Positions 1-10,387 of a stretch of 64,000 nucleotides of DNA are shown here, in pieces. The notes under the pieces were generated by a model that worked only from the letters and a program-made list of their open reading frames with translations, searched no databases and was not told the origin of the DNA. The position numbers and the translations under genes were made by a program. Position 1 is the first letter of the stretch. Every line of letters starts with the position of its first letter. Source of the stretch: Halolamina pelagica (GTDB lineage Archaea; Halobacteriota; Halobacteria; Halobacteriales; Haloferacaceae); contig NZ_LGUC01000002.1 in NCBI RefSeq assembly GCF_001307315.1, positions 248,001 to 312,000 of the forward strand, read 5' to 3'.

Positions 1-795
1 GCCCCCCGCGAGCTCGCTGATCGTCGCCGCGAGCTCGTCGATGCGCGTGGCCTCCCCGGTGCCGACGTTGTACGCGCGACCGACGCCGTCGGTCGTCGCC
101 GCGGCGAGATTCGCCCGGACTACGTCGTCGACGTGGACGAAGTCACGCGTCTGCTCGCCGTCGCCCTCGACGATGATGGGCTCGCCCGCCCGGAGCTGGT
201 CGAGAAACGCGCTGACGACGCCCGAGTCCTGTCCCGGCCCGTAGACGTTGAAGTAGCGCAGCGCGACCGTCTCCACCCCGTAGCGGCCGTGGTAGAGTCG
301 CGTGTAGTGGTCGGCCGCCAGCTTGTCGACGCCGTACGGGGAGGTGGGGTCGGTCGAATCGTCTTCGCCGATCGGGACCGACGATGGCGGGCCGTACACC
401 GCGGCGCTGGAGGCAGCCACGACCCGAGCATCCTGCTCACGCGCCGCCTCGAGCACTGCGAGCGTCGCGTCGACGTTGCGCTCGTGGCTCTCCAGCGGTC
501 GCTCGACCGACTCGGGGACGCTCACCAGCCCGGCCTGGTGGAACACGTAGTCGACGCCCTCGACGGCCGGCGCCAGCACCGCTGTGTCGCAGAGGTCGCC
601 TTCGAGGAACGTGGCTCCCCGAGGGACGCGGGTACGATCCCCTCCCGAGAGGTCGTCGACGACGCGTACGGTACAGGCGTCGGCGAGCGCGTGGGCGAGG
701 TGACTGCCGACGAAGCCGGCGCCGCCCGTGACGAGCACCGTGCTCCCCCGGATCGGCTCGGGGATCGTGATCGAGTCTGACTGGTCGCGGAACAT
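1..795 (-). CDS. NAD-dependent epimerase/dehydratase, 3' end outside window
   Basis: Extended short-chain dehydrogenase/reductase of the UDP-sugar 4-epimerase type. I read 265 uninterrupted codons from an ATG at 795 to the window edge, so the C-terminus is missing. An 18-residue lead is followed by the Rossmann motif TGGAGFVGSHL (residues 24-34), then VDDLSGG, the SSAAVYGP segment, the catalytic YxxxK (SPYGVDKLAADHY), RYFNVYGPGQ and the C-terminal DFVHVDDV, all in family order. It probably makes an activated sugar such as UDP-galactose or a UDP-uronate for cell-surface glycans, which fits the flippase and transferases upstream on the same strand. The exact substrate cannot be read from the sequence. 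Confidence 0.9.
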   Translation of the reverse strand, partial: MFRDQSDSITIPEPIRGSTVLVTGGAGFVGSHLAHALADACTVRVVDDLSGGDRTRVPRGATFLEGDLCDTAVLAPAVEGVDYVFHQAGLVSVPESVERPLESHERNVDATLAVLEAAREQDARVVAASSAAVYGPPSSVPIGEDDSTDPTSPYGVDKLAADHYTRLYHGRYGVETVALRYFNVYGPGQDSGVVSAFLDQLRAGEPIIVEGDGEQTRDFVHVDDVVRANLAAATTDGVGRAYNVGTGEATRIDELAATISELAGG

Positions 796-855
796 ACCGG
801 CGCCCTCACCGGACGCGGGGTTTGTTAGTAGGCGCGTACCGCGACGGTGGGGCGC

Positions 856-2324
856 TCACGTCAACAGCCGGTGCACCTGCTTCACGCTGACCACGCCGCC
901 GAGCACCGACAGCAGCGCCCAAACGCCGCCGCCGAGGGCGACGACGCCCAACAGCGACGGGAGGTCGCTGACGTAGGGGAGCGCCCCCACCACGACCGCC
1001 GCCATCCCGGCAGTGATCAGCGCGACGATGCCGAGTCGGCTCGCCACTTCCCGGAGATCGATCGGGAGCTCCTGGGCGATGAAGTGGACGTTCGAGCCGG
1101 TGTAGACGGTGTAGGTGATCACCGTCGCCACCGCCGCGCCGACCGCGCCCATCCGGGGGATCAACAGGAGGTTCAGCAGGAAGTTCCCGATCGCCGTCGC
1201 GGACTTGATGATCGCTCGCGACCGCGCCCGGCCGAGGTAGTCGAGGCCGTCGCTCGTCACCTTGTTGATCGCGTTGACGAGCATGAAGCCACAGAACACC
1301 TGCAGGACGACCACGCTCCCGAGGTAGTCGGGGCCGAACACGTAGCGGATCACCGGCTCGGCGACGAGGATCAGCCCCACGATCGCGGGCACGTAGCCCA
1401 GCAGGACGTACTGCAGCGACCGCTGGTACAGCGTGGCCGCGCGTTCCGCCTTGTCCTTCGAGGACTGCTCGGCCAGCGCCGGCGAGATGGTGTAGCCGAA
1501 CGACGACGCCGGTGCGGCGACGAAGTCGGACACCTGCTTGGCGACGGTGTAGTAGCCCACCGCGGTCATGTCGACGAGAACGCCCAGCAGCAGCGTGTCG
1601 ACTTTCTTGTCGAGCACGTTCGCCCCCCGCGTCGCCGTCAGGGGACGCTGTACTCCAGCAATCGTCGCGTGAGTCGGTCAGACGCCGCTGCCGCCGGCTC
1701 GAGGCCGCGGTAGAACCGCGTGTAGACGACGTAGCCGCCGACCAGCGATGCGAGCGCGAACGCCAGTACGTAGCCGGCGACGGCGCCGGCGACGCCGAAC
1801 CCCAGCACGACCAGGCCGACCACGAGCGGCAGGCGTGCGAGGCTGGAGATCGCAGTCAGTGTCGCGCTCCAGTCGACGCGGTTCAGCCCCTGGAAGATGG
1901 TGGTGAGGTAGCTCTGGGAGGCGCGGCTGGCGACGTAGAGCCCGCCGATCGCGAGCAGGCCGCCCACAGCTGGCGAGTCGATCGCGCGGAGGACGACCGG
2001 TCCCAGCACCACCGTCCCGGTGGCGACGATCACGACCATCGCCGTCAGGAACAGCGCCGACCGACGGATGACGTAGGGAACCTGCCCGGGGGCTGTCTCG
2101 GTGAACTCCGTCACGTACCGGGCGGCCGACCGCGGCAGCCCCAACGTCGCGAGCACGGTGACGACACTCAGCGCCGAGAGGACGAAGTTGAGCCGCCCGA
2201 ACTCGGCGGGGGTGAACAGCACTCGCGTCAGGATCAACACCAGCACCGCCTTCGACGCGAGGTTGAGCATGTTGGCGCCGAAGCTCGCTTTCACCCCGCG
2301 GGCGATCCGGTCGACCAGCGCCAT
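856..2324 (-). CDS. Polysaccharide flippase (Wzx/MATE-like), one frameshift
   Basis: Multi-pass membrane protein of the polysaccharide biosynthesis/export family, which moves lipid-linked sugars across the membrane. The N-terminal part (2324 to 1638) starts with an amphipathic stretch and the segment FGANMLNLASKAVLVLIL. The C-terminal part (1617 to 856) lies in another frame. One extra G in the four-base run at 1641-1644 joins them as LEYSVPLTATRGANVLDKK and gives exactly 490 codons, the usual size for this family. The ATG at 2324 directly abuts the stop of the upstream gene, so the two are co-transcribed. The break looks like a sequencing error because the same kind recurs across the window. 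Confidence 0.85.
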
Positions 2325-4130
2325 CTACGACTCCCCACCTCCGTCGACGTAGTAGAGCCGGAACCCGTCGTTCGCGCGGACGCGGTCGACGCCTGGCGTG
2401 CGTTTCAGCGCTTCGAACCCGCGCTCACCGTAGCGGAACCCCTCGTAGAGGTCGACCTCCTGTCGATGGTTCGCGTCGGTCGTCACGACGTACCGCGGCT
2501 CGCCGAACGCCGAAGTGTAGTTCGCGGTGCCGAACACCGACGGCGGGATTCCGTCCGTGTACCCCGGGAACGCGAGTTCCTCGCGGGCCTGCTCGGTGCC
2601 GTAGTGGTAGTCGACGTACCGGGCCGGGCCCCCACGGATCCCGGCGAACTCCACCTCGGGGGCACGGTGTTCGAAGGCGCCGCCGTGGCCGTCGATCTGG
2701 GCGGCAGTGACGTGCTGGGTCGGCTGGTAGACGTAGGGCGAGGCGTGGACCGCGACGAGCCCGGCCGGCGCGAGCACCAGCAGCGCCGCTAGCGCGACGG
2801 CGACGCCCGCTCGCTCGCCGCCGATCCGGGCCAGCCGGTCCCAGATCATCACCAGCCCGACCGCGCCGGCGACGGTCACTGGCACCATCAGGAACCCGTG
2901 ATAGCGGAAGTACATGTCGCCCATGCTGGCCGCGAACACGCCGAGGAACACGCCGGTCACGGGGACCAGCCCCGCCGCGAGCAGGAGCACCAACGGGCGT
3001 CGACGATGCCGCCGGACGGCGAGCAGGAACACGGCCGCGGCCAAAAGCGAGAGCACCGTCGCGGCACCGAACAGTTTGAGGAACACCTCGAGCAGGCTGC
3101 CGCCGACGCTGGTCAGCGACGTAGACTTGGCGCTGACGACTGACGCGCCCGAGGCGCTGCCCCGCAAGAGCCCCTCGAACGTCACCACGACCGCGCCGCG
3201 GACGCGCTCGAACCGCGGCGCCCAGAGGAAGAACACGGCGAGCACCACCACGGTGTGCGGGAGCAGCGATCGCGTGGACGCGATCGGGTGTGCGGGTCGC
3301 CGCCAACGGGTCACCCACTGGAGCACAGTCATCCCACCCAGGAACGCGGCGGCGTTCAGCGCCTGCTGTGGGTGGAGGAACACCAGCGCCGAGCCGGCGA
3401 GTGCGAGCAGTATCCCCCCACCGACCGACCGTTTGGTGCCGAAGTACGACCGGCTGCCGAACACCCCGGCGATGTACGCGAAGGCGAGGTAGAGCACGAA
3501 CGCGAACAGCAGTATCGTCTGACTCGCCGGGTGGGCGTTGGGGTGGACGGCGATGTTGTTGAGCGGCGCGAACGTCGCCGCCGCCAGGAGCCCGACCGCG
3601 GGGGCCGTGGGCCGGTCGACGAGGAGGCTCACCGTCGCGGGCACGAACAGGAGGTAGACGAGCGGGACGGCGACGAGCACGACGTACATGTTCCCCAGCG
3701 CGAGGGGTACGTCGCCGACGCTGGCGGCGATTACCGTGAGCCCGTGGATCCCGGGGTAGAGCAGCGACGCCGGATCGAGCGTGGCGCCGGCGATCTCGCG
3801 AGCCCAGCCCACGTGGCTCAGTGAATCGCCAGCGCCGTAGAAAGCGTACCCTCGGAGGATCGGCATCGCGTACACGGCGAGGGCGACCGCGCCGATCAGT
3901 GCCAGCCCGGTGGCGTGGAGATACCGCGAACGGTCCCGGGTGAGCGCGACGACGGCGCCGGCGACGAGGGCGATCACCAGTCCGAGCCACGTGACTGTCG
4001 GCGTCGCGTCGTACAGCGAAAGTTCGTAGCCCGCCGCCGGGGCGAGTCGGGCGGTGCCGATCGCCACCACCAGCGAGCTGTACCCCACCAGGAGTCCGAG
4101 TTTTGAGCGCCGGGCGCGCGGTTGTGACAT
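2325..4130 (-). CDS. Large polytopic membrane protein, possible GT-C glycosyltransferase
   Basis: About 601 residues from the ATG at 4130 (MSQPRARRSK); an in-frame ATG at 4187 would add 19 residues of non-typical composition. The first 420 residues or so hold a dozen or more hydrophobic segments, and the last 170 form a soluble, Tyr-rich extracytoplasmic domain. The first large loop carries an acidic GAGDSLSHVGW motif, placed where GT-C enzymes using lipid-phosphate sugars carry catalytic acidic residues. This layout and the position immediately upstream of the flippase suggest glycan transfer outside the membrane. I do not recognise a named family, so the GT-C assignment is inference. Confidence 0.6.
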   Translation of the reverse strand: MSQPRARRSKLGLLVGYSSLVVAIGTARLAPAAGYELSLYDATPTVTWLGLVIALVAGAVVALTRDRSRYLHATGLALIGAVALAVYAMPILRGYAFYGAGDSLSHVGWAREIAGATLDPASLLYPGIHGLTVIAASVGDVPLALGNMYVVLVAVPLVYLLFVPATVSLLVDRPTAPAVGLLAAATFAPLNNIAVHPNAHPASQTILLFAFVLYLAFAYIAGVFGSRSYFGTKRSVGGGILLALAGSALVFLHPQQALNAAAFLGGMTVLQWVTRWRRPAHPIASTRSLLPHTVVVLAVFFLWAPRFERVRGAVVVTFEGLLRGSASGASVVSAKSTSLTSVGGSLLEVFLKLFGAATVLSLLAAAVFLLAVRRHRRRPLVLLLAAGLVPVTGVFLGVFAASMGDMYFRYHGFLMVPVTVAGAVGLVMIWDRLARIGGERAGVAVALAALLVLAPAGLVAVHASPYVYQPTQHVTAAQIDGHGGAFEHRAPEVEFAGIRGGPARYVDYHYGTEQAREELAFPGYTDGIPPSVFGTANYTSAFGEPRYVVTTDANHRQEVDLYEGFRYGERGFEALKRTPGVDRVRANDGFRLYYVDGGGES

Positions 4131-4331
4131 AGTCGACCTGTTCGTATCGCTCTGCCCGACCGGGAGATAGTTATGCGGCGCGTACACCCCAGCGCCGCCG
4201 GCGACGGCGGTCTCAGCGGCCTCCGGACGTGCCAGTAAAAGGAGTCGACTATCTGCTGGCCAGTCACCGTTCCCTCGCTCTCCCGCCCGTCCGGGGAGCT
4301 TTATTCACGGGGCCCAAACTGCCGCCCAGAG

Positions 4332-4766
4332 ATGCCATCGTCGAGGCGCTACCTCGAAGCAGCCGCCGTCAGCGTGGGGACGTTCGTCCTCTTCGGGGCC
4401 GTGACCGGCCTGGTTCCGAACCCACTCTACGTGCGGATGGTCCCGCGAACGCCGCTCGACTACCTCTTTCTGAGCCTCACCGCGGGGTTCCTGGGCGTGT
4501 ACACGCTGCAGCGAACCGGTGAGCAGGGCAGCGACGGGAAGACGGTGACAGCCAGCGCCGCCCTGGGGTTTCTGGCGTTCGGCTGCCCGATCTGCAACGC
4601 CTTTCTGCTCGCGCTGTTCAGTAGCTCCGCGCTGATGACGTACTTCGACCCGCTCCGGCCGCTGCTGGGTGTCGTGAGCGTTGTGCTGTTCGCCGGGCTG
4701 CTCACCGTGCGATCACGGCGCTCGTGTGACGCGTGCGAGCCAGCGCTCGAGGGGGCAAACCGATGA
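4332..4766 (+). CDS. Small membrane protein with CPIC motif
   Basis: 144 residues with about four hydrophobic segments. A CPICN motif sits at the start of the third (residues 82-86), and the tail ends in CDAC. Paired cysteines at membrane edges suggest thiol redox chemistry or metal handling, but I do not recognise a characterised family. Its stop overlaps the next gene's start (ATGA at 4763-4766), so the two are co-translated. They stand alone on the plus strand between two minus-strand glycan operons. Confidence 0.65.
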   Translation: MPSSRRYLEAAAVSVGTFVLFGAVTGLVPNPLYVRMVPRTPLDYLFLSLTAGFLGVYTLQRTGEQGSDGKTVTASAALGFLAFGCPICNAFLLALFSSSALMTYFDPLRPLLGVVSVVLFAGLLTVRSRRSCDACEPALEGANR

Positions 4767-5023
4767 CGGACGAATCACCCGACGCCGACGGTTCGTCGGC
4801 GTCGACGAGCCGCCGGTCGCTGATCGGGCTCGGCGGCGCGGTGAGTCTCTGCTGTCTCTTCGCGACGCCGGCGGCGACTGGCGCAGTCGGCACGACTGTC
4901 GCGGGCGGGACGACCGCCGCCCTCGGTGGCGGGCTGATTCGGATCCTCGTCACCGCTCTCGGAGTGGGGATCGCGGCGTCCGTGATCGGCTGGCGGGCGA
5001 GTTGTGACTCCTGCGGCGAATAG
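4763..5023 (+). CDS. Small cysteine-containing membrane protein
   Basis: 86 residues from the ATG that overlaps the previous stop. A polar Asp/Ser-rich N-terminus is followed by RRSLIGLGG, a hydrophobic segment containing CC (LCCLFATPAATG), a Gly-rich turn, a second hydrophobic helix and a C-terminal CDSCGE. The layout loosely recalls small mercuric-ion transport proteins, but similarity is too weak to assign that role. It is translationally coupled to the CPIC protein; both end in a CxxC pair, so a joint redox or metal function is a reasonable guess. Confidence 0.6.
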   Translation: MTDESPDADGSSASTSRRSLIGLGGAVSLCCLFATPAATGAVGTTVAGGTTAALGGGLIRILVTALGVGIAASVIGWRASCDSCGE

Positions 5024-5057
5024 GCCCTTCCTGACGCGGCCGGGGCGCTCCCGCAAC

Positions 5058-6001
5058 TCAGCCGTCGACGACCTCACGATACAGCGCTAACAGCTGCTCG
5101 CCAGTGTGCTGACGGCTGATCTCCCGCACTCGCTCGCGACCCCGCGGTCGCTCGTCGGATCGCAGCACGGCCACGAGGCCGTCGACCAGTTCGGCGTCGG
5201 ACCGTCCGACGTGTGCCTGGGCGAGCCCGTCGAGCCGGGTGCGAACGTCGCCCACGTCGGTCGCGACCACCGGGAGGTTGCAGGCGAGCGCCTCCTTCAC
5301 GGCGTTGGGTGAGCCCTCGTGGTTGGACGTCAACAGCAGCGCGTCGGCGGCGTTGAGGTACGTCGGCATCTCCGCGTGCGGGACGCCCGTGACCGAGTGG
5401 AGCGTGACCGGGGTGTCGAGGTACTCTCGGGCGGCGTCGACGACGCGCTCGGCCCGCGGGTAGTTCTTCACCTCTCGCTCCCGTGGGTAGGGGAACAGGA
5501 CGTGGCGGCTCTCGGCGTCCCAGCCCACCCGTTCGCGGGCGGTGGCGGCCGGCTCGGGCCGAAAGCGCTCTAGATCGATCCCGTGGGGATGACGTGGCTC
5601 TCCCGGCCCAGCGCCGACGCCATCTCCGGCGACATGACCACCACCTCGTCGGCCCAGCGGGCACAGAACCGACTGACTCGGCCGTACTTCCCGAACAGAT
5701 CCGTCCCCCACAGCGAGAGCACGACCGGGAGGTTGGGCTGACAGATCGCATGCGGCGCCGTCAGGCCGTAGTTGGCGTGGATCAGGTCGTAGTCGCCGAA
5801 CGACGCGGCGAGTGCGTGCGGGTAGAGCCGCGCGTAGTCGAGCACCGAGCGCCCGGAAGTCTCGCCGTCGTCGTACTCACGCCGGCCCGGCACCGAGAGC
5901 GTCGTGCTCTCGACACCCAGCGAGTCCAGCGTGTCGATCTGCTGCTGGAAGAACCGGGAGGCCTCGCTCGGGACGAGGTTGAGCACGCGCAGGTCGCTCA
6001 T
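5058..6001 (-). CDS. Family 4-type glycosyltransferase, one frameshift
   Basis: GT-B fold retaining glycosyltransferase using a nucleotide sugar. The N-terminal half (6001 to 5570) has the typical LRVLNLVPSE start and DLIHANYGLTAP. The C-terminal half, in another frame, carries HGIDLERF, LFPYPREREVKN and the donor-binding NHEGSPNAVKEALACNLPVV. The run of four G at 5585-5588 is one base short; restoring it gives VIPHGIDLERF and 315 codons. Its ATG overlaps the stop of the FemAB-like gene (ATGA), so they form one operon. Most likely it extends a surface polysaccharide or protein-linked glycan. Confidence 0.88.
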
Positions 6002-7004
6002 CGGCTCACCAGCCGATAGGCCGTTTTCGCGGCGGTCATCCCCGGGCCGCCGGACTCGACGGCGTAGTACGGCGTCAGCGACGCGCCGAACTTGCTTTTG
6101 TACTGGCAGAGCCGCTCGGTGTTGGCGCCCATGAGGTCGTAGGTGTCGACGCTGGCCGGCGGTTCGTCGGCGGCGATGTCCTCGATGATCCGCCAGTGGA
6201 GCAGGCCGTTGACGCCCGTTCCCTCGTGGACGGTTCGGGTGCCGCCCAGCCAGAAGTACGCGGCGTCGTTGCTGTAGAGAACGACCACTCCCGAGAGGAA
6301 CTCGTCGTCCGGGCCGCGGACGACGTACGTTCGACAGCGACCCTCGGCGGCGAGCGCGTCAGTGAGATCGGTGACGTACGCACGGTCGAGCGGGAACCCG
6401 CGGTCCTGCTCCGCGTAGCGCTCCTGGGTTCGGTCGTAGATCTGCTGGACTGGGTCGGTGCCCCCGCGCTCGACAGTCACGTCCAGCTCCTTCGCGTCCC
6501 GAATCTCTCGCCGGAGGCTCTTGCTGAACGAGGCGAGCAGCGCGTCGGTGTCGCCGTCGACCGTGAGGTGGTAGGTAAAGCGCGTATCGAGCGAGAGATC
6601 CGACCAGACGTACGGCCGCGGGTCCGGGTAGCTCGTCGGGCAGACCAGCCGGAGCACCGTGAGCGACCGATCGACGCCCACGTCGTCGAGCACCGCCTCC
6701 GCGAACGTGGCGTTGACCTGCTCCCGTTTCCGGCGCTTGGGGCTGGCGGGCATGATTAGCGGCCCGAGCCGGGGGATCGAGAACCCCGGCGGCGGCGAGA
6801 GGATCGCCCGGCCGACCGCCGACTCCCTGACGACGACCGGCAGCAGCCCGACCGGGCGATCGCCTTTGAACCCGCCGTAGAGCCGCAGTTCGCCGGCGAC
6901 GTGGTCGTCGAGTACGTCCAGTGCCGCCGGGGTGTGAAACACTTCGAACCCGTCCGCTGGGAGTGCGTCCCCCACTCCGCGACCGAGAGCTGTCGGATCT
7001 CCAT
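5998..7004 (-). CDS. FemAB/BioF2-like GNAT-fold acyltransferase, one frameshift
   Basis: Peptidoglycan-bridge-type (FemAB, lipid II:glycine transferase) or BioF2-like protein with double GNAT folds. In archaea without peptidoglycan, relatives sit in polysaccharide clusters and probably add an acyl or aminoacyl group to a glycan. The natural start appears to be the ATG at 7004 (MEIRQLSVAEW). The frame breaks 10 codons later in the run of five C at 6969-6973; adding one base gives EWGDALPADGFEVF and 336 codons. Typical features are the FSKSLRREIRDAKEL helix, RYAEQDRGFP, a YFWLGGT strand near the end and a tail with YDLMGANTERL then QYKSKFGA. Confidence 0.82.
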
Positions 7005-7066
7005 TGGCTGGCCACAGCGGTGCCGGACCGATTGTTACCCCCTCCTTACCCTGGCCACGGCGGCGG

Positions 7067-8294
7067 TCACCGGTTCAGGCGGTCGCGGATCGCGTCCGCG
7101 AGCGCGTCGGCACCGACACTCGTGATCTCCCTGAGCGCGGCGACGGTCGTCGCGGGATCGTCCGGCCGGACGAACGGCTTGTCGGTCGTGGCCAGGGTGG
7201 TGAGGAACTCACCCAGCGCCTCGGGGTGGCCGTCGGCGAGGCGCTCGGCGAGCCACTTCAGGTCGCCGTACAGCAGTCGCTGCTGGACGACGCGCCGGTT
7301 GGCGCCGCCGTCGACTGTCGGCCGCTCGCCCGCCAGCACGCCGAGGTGGAGCCACGGGAGGTCGACGCCCGCGGCCGTCGCCAGCGGGAGCGACCCCAGT
7401 AGCGGCCGTTGATCTCGATGAGGTAGCAGTCCTCCTGGCTGCGCATGAACTCGACCTGGATCGGCCCCGTCCAGCCCAGTTCGGCGACGAGCTCGTCGGC
7501 GTAGGCGCGCATCTGGTCGTCGTGGATGCCCCGGATGAGCGTCGAGCTCCCGCCGGAGTGTGGCGTCGTCCGGAGCCGAAGCTCCTGAAACGTCGCCACC
7601 AGCTCGCCGTCGTCGGCGACGCCGACGGTCGTCGCCGTGTCGCCGTCGACGACCGCCTGAACGAGCGGCGGGGTGGCGCGCATCCCCGGGTCGGCGGTGG
7701 CGAGGCGCTCGTACGTCGAGCGCAGGTCCGCGGGCGAGTGGGCGTAGTCCCGGTCGCTGATCTCGTGGGTGTACAGCCGTCCCTGGTCGTCCGCGACGTG
7801 TTTGCTCCGGGGCTTGACAAGCACTGGGTAGCTGATTTCGTCGGCGATCGCCGCCACCGCGTCCGGGGACTCGGGTGTCCAAGTTTCGGGCACCGGCACC
7901 GAGAGGTCGGCCGCGAGGGCCACCGTCCGGGCCTTGTCGGCGACGCGGCGAAACCGCGACCAGTCCTCGACGCCGGCGAGCGTCCCCGTCGCGTCGAGGT
8001 GGTCCTTGTGTCGGGCGATCGCCGTCGTGGTATCGTCCCGGGTCGGGATCACGGCGAAGTACTCCTTCGCCTCGGCCGCCGTTTCAACGGCGTCGACGAA
8101 CGCCGCGGGCTGCGATGCAGGATCGGGGTACACCACCTCCGCGTCGACGTAGCGGGAGTGGGCACCCAGCGAGCCGCGTTCGAGCGCCCCCACGTCGAGG
8201 GGACGCCGCGGCTCCCGAGCGAGGAGAGAACGCTGAGTGAGGACTGGCTGCCGCCGTCGAGCACCAACACTCGTTCCCGCCGTGGGAGAACCAT
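7067..8294 (-). CDS. ATP-grasp carboxylate-amine ligase, two frameshifts
   Basis: ATP-grasp enzyme joining a carboxylate to an amine through an acyl-phosphate. It starts VLVLDGGSQSSLSVLSSLGSRG and contains the lysine strand YPVLVKPRSK, IQVEFMRSQ and the Mg-binding EINGRYWG. Two one-base gaps break it: a G run at 8199-8202 (repair gives GVPLDVGALERG) and a C run at 7394-7397 (repair gives RYWGSLPLATAAGVDLP). With both repaired the gene has 410 codons. The start at 8294 is supported by an AT-rich box about 30 bases upstream. It lies between deacetylase and transferase genes on the same strand, so it probably adds an amino acid or similar group to a glycan or its precursor. Confidence 0.85.
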
Positions 8295-8320
8295 CTGCCC
8301 TGGTGGTTCCCTCGACTGCT

Positions 8321-8330
8321 ACTTAAGTAA
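8321..8330 (-). promoter_or_regulatory. Probable TATA-type promoter box for the ATP-grasp gene
   Basis: The palindromic ACTTAAGTAA lies 27-36 bases upstream of the ATG at 8294, the distance expected for a leaderless haloarchaeal transcript. It suggests that the operon carrying the ATP-grasp, FemAB-like and glycosyltransferase genes has its own promoter. Confidence 0.5.
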
Positions 8331-8413
8331 GCACCGCCGTACTCCCGGCGAGCACGCGCCGGTACTTCCTTGGGGCCACTCAGAACTGCGGCGGCATCGA
8401 CTTCCAACCGGCG

Positions 8414-9362
8414 TCACTCCGAGTTCACCCGCGCGGGCCGGTCCAACTCAGCCGCCTCGTAGAACTCTGCTGGCGAGCCGACCCACGCGCCCAGTTCGAG
8501 CGCCGTTTCGACGAGCCGGCGGTAGAGCCGGCCGTACCCCGGGAAGTCGTCGACGCTGAACACTCGGGGTGCCAGAGCACCGACATCACCGCGCCGTTCT
8601 GCTCGGCCTCCTCAAGCAGGTTCTCACAGGTGGCCAACGCCTCGTCGAACTGCTCGCCTGGATCGGGGAGGGCGTTCTCCATCACCGTCAGCGGGAACAC
8701 GACGAACTCGTCGTCGAACGGCCGTTTGAGCCCGTAGCCGTGGGTGAACCCCGCCACCATGCTGGAGCCGAGGCTGGCGTCGTAGCGCAGCCCAAGCGCG
8801 CGGTAGTGGCGCCAGGTTTCCGGAACCGAAAGGTGGAGGTAGTGCTGGCGGCCGCCGACCACGTCGTCGTCCAGCACGTCCTCGATGGCCGTGAGTTCGC
8901 GCTCGAGCCGGTCGCGGTCGTCCGGGGAGTTGTACGAGCCGTGGAGGCCGACTTCCCAGCCGCCGTCGTCGAGGTCGTTGACGACCTCCCGGATCGCCGC
9001 ATCCGACAGCGAGTAGCGGCCGGCGTAGAGCCGCCAGGCACGGGGGCTGAGCCACTCCCGAGCCGGGCGCTCCCAGAGGCGCTGCTCCGAGAGGAAGTAG
9101 AACGCCGAGCGGACGCCCAGCGACTCCTCGAGGCGCATGACGGTCTCGAACTGCCAGTACGGCTCCCGACTCGGCAGCATCGACGTGAGGTGGTGGAGCC
9201 AGTTCTCGGTATCGCGGAGCGCGTAGTACGGCGCCTGGTACGTTTTGTACGGTCGGTCCACGTCGTGGGTGAGCAACAGGACGAACTCGTGGCCGTCGGG
9301 GATCGGTCGCTCCTCGCCCTCCAGGCCTGGGTACTCGCCGGCGTCCGGGGATTCTCGCTCAT
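8414..9362 (-). CDS. Polysaccharide deacetylase-like protein, two frameshifts
   Basis: Carbohydrate esterase 4-like (NodB fold) hydrolase with the metal-binding LLTHDVDRP near the N-terminus, SAFYFLSEQ, VGLHGSYNS and the late SVLWHP histidine, as in haloarchaeal deacetylase-like proteins. Two one-base gaps occur. One, in the G run at 9347-9350, restores MSENPPDAGEYPGLEG at the N-terminus. The other, in the G run at 8566-8569, restores WHPRVFSVDDFPGYGRLYRR and a stop at 8414. The repaired gene has 317 codons. Its ATG overlaps the stop of the DUF354 gene (ATGA). It probably removes acetyl groups from surface glycan. Whether all metal ligands are kept needs an alignment. Confidence 0.83.
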
Positions 9363-10387
9363 TCGCCGACCTCCTCGACCAGCGCGACCGCGAACGCGGT
9401 CGGGTCGACGACCTCCGCGAGCAGACGGCGCTGCCGGCGCCGCCAGCGCCGGCCCGCCTCGGGGTCGGCTGCCAGTTCGATCGCGGAATCGGCGGCGATT
9501 TCGGGGTCGTAGTGGGAGCGGACCAGTCCCGCCTCGCCCAACTGCTCGAAGTTCCCCATCTCCTCGTCGAGCGGGTTGTACCGGACCGATGGCGTCGCGA
9601 GCACAGCGGCCTCCGTCGCCATCGTCGAGGAGTCGCCGACGTAGCAGTCCGCGAACGCGAGCAGGTCGTGCATCGCGTCGACGGGCACCGGCGGGGCGTG
9701 GCCCGCGAGCCCCTCGGGGAGCGGCGACTCGCTGGAGACGTACACCTCGCCGTGGTCGGCGAGGCCGTCGACGAGCCGGCGGACCGTCTCGGGGGCGAAC
9801 CCCTCGCTCCCGCGGTCGTGGTGGGCGTCCATCGCCACGAGCCGGACGACGGCGTAGGGCTCGTGGGGGTCGACGCCGTGTTCGCGGAGCCTGTCGGCGT
9901 CGGGTTCGAACCGCGCCGGATGGAGGTAGGCGAGTTCGTGGAACCCGCGGTAGCGGAGGTGTTCCGTCGGGAGCTCCCGGTCGAACGCCGCGGGCGTGGC
10001 GACGACGGCCGCGGCCGGGAGCGTGACGCGGTCGAGCAGTCCCGCGACCTCGGTGTCGTGAAACACCACGTTCGGGACGCCGAGGGCCGTCGCGACGTAG
10101 GCGGCGGTGGGGTTGAGACGGCTCAGCACCACGTCGGGGTCGAAGGCGCGGGCGAGCCGGGCGAGCCGGAGCCCCCGCCCCGTCCACTCACGGAGCGCGC
10201 CAGCGGCGCCCGGCCGAGCGCGTGAGAGCGAGGTGTGCTCGATGCCGTACGCCGACAGCAGGTCGAGGGTCACGTCTTTCTCTCGGGCGACGACTCGGAC
10301 CTCGTGTCCCCGTCTCCGGAGGGTCGCGATCGCGTTACGGAACAGGTGGACGTGCGCCGGGTGGGTCACGTCGACGAGCAGGCGCAT
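9359..10387 (-). CDS. DUF354 family glycosyltransferase-like protein
   Basis: 342 residues of the DUF354 family, a GT-B-like family common in archaeal polysaccharide loci. It begins MRLLVDVTHPAHVHLFRN, typical of the family, and near residues 250-270 has CYVGDSSTMATEAAVLATP, resembling the donor-binding loop of UDP-GlcNAc 2-epimerase and GT-B enzymes. The ATG is preferred because it overlaps the previous stop by one base (TAATG). A much longer open frame runs upstream but is a shadow of the phosphodiesterase gene. Confidence 0.87.
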   Translation of the reverse strand: MRLLVDVTHPAHVHLFRNAIATLRRRGHEVRVVAREKDVTLDLLSAYGIEHTSLSRARPGAAGALREWTGRGLRLARLARAFDPDVVLSRLNPTAAYVATALGVPNVVFHDTEVAGLLDRVTLPAAAVVATPAAFDRELPTEHLRYRGFHELAYLHPARFEPDADRLREHGVDPHEPYAVVRLVAMDAHHDRGSEGFAPETVRRLVDGLADHGEVYVSSESPLPEGLAGHAPPVPVDAMHDLLAFADCYVGDSSTMATEAAVLATPSVRYNPLDEEMGNFEQLGEAGLVRSHYDPEIAADSAIELAADPEAGRRWRRRQRRLLAEVVDPTAFAVALVEEVGE

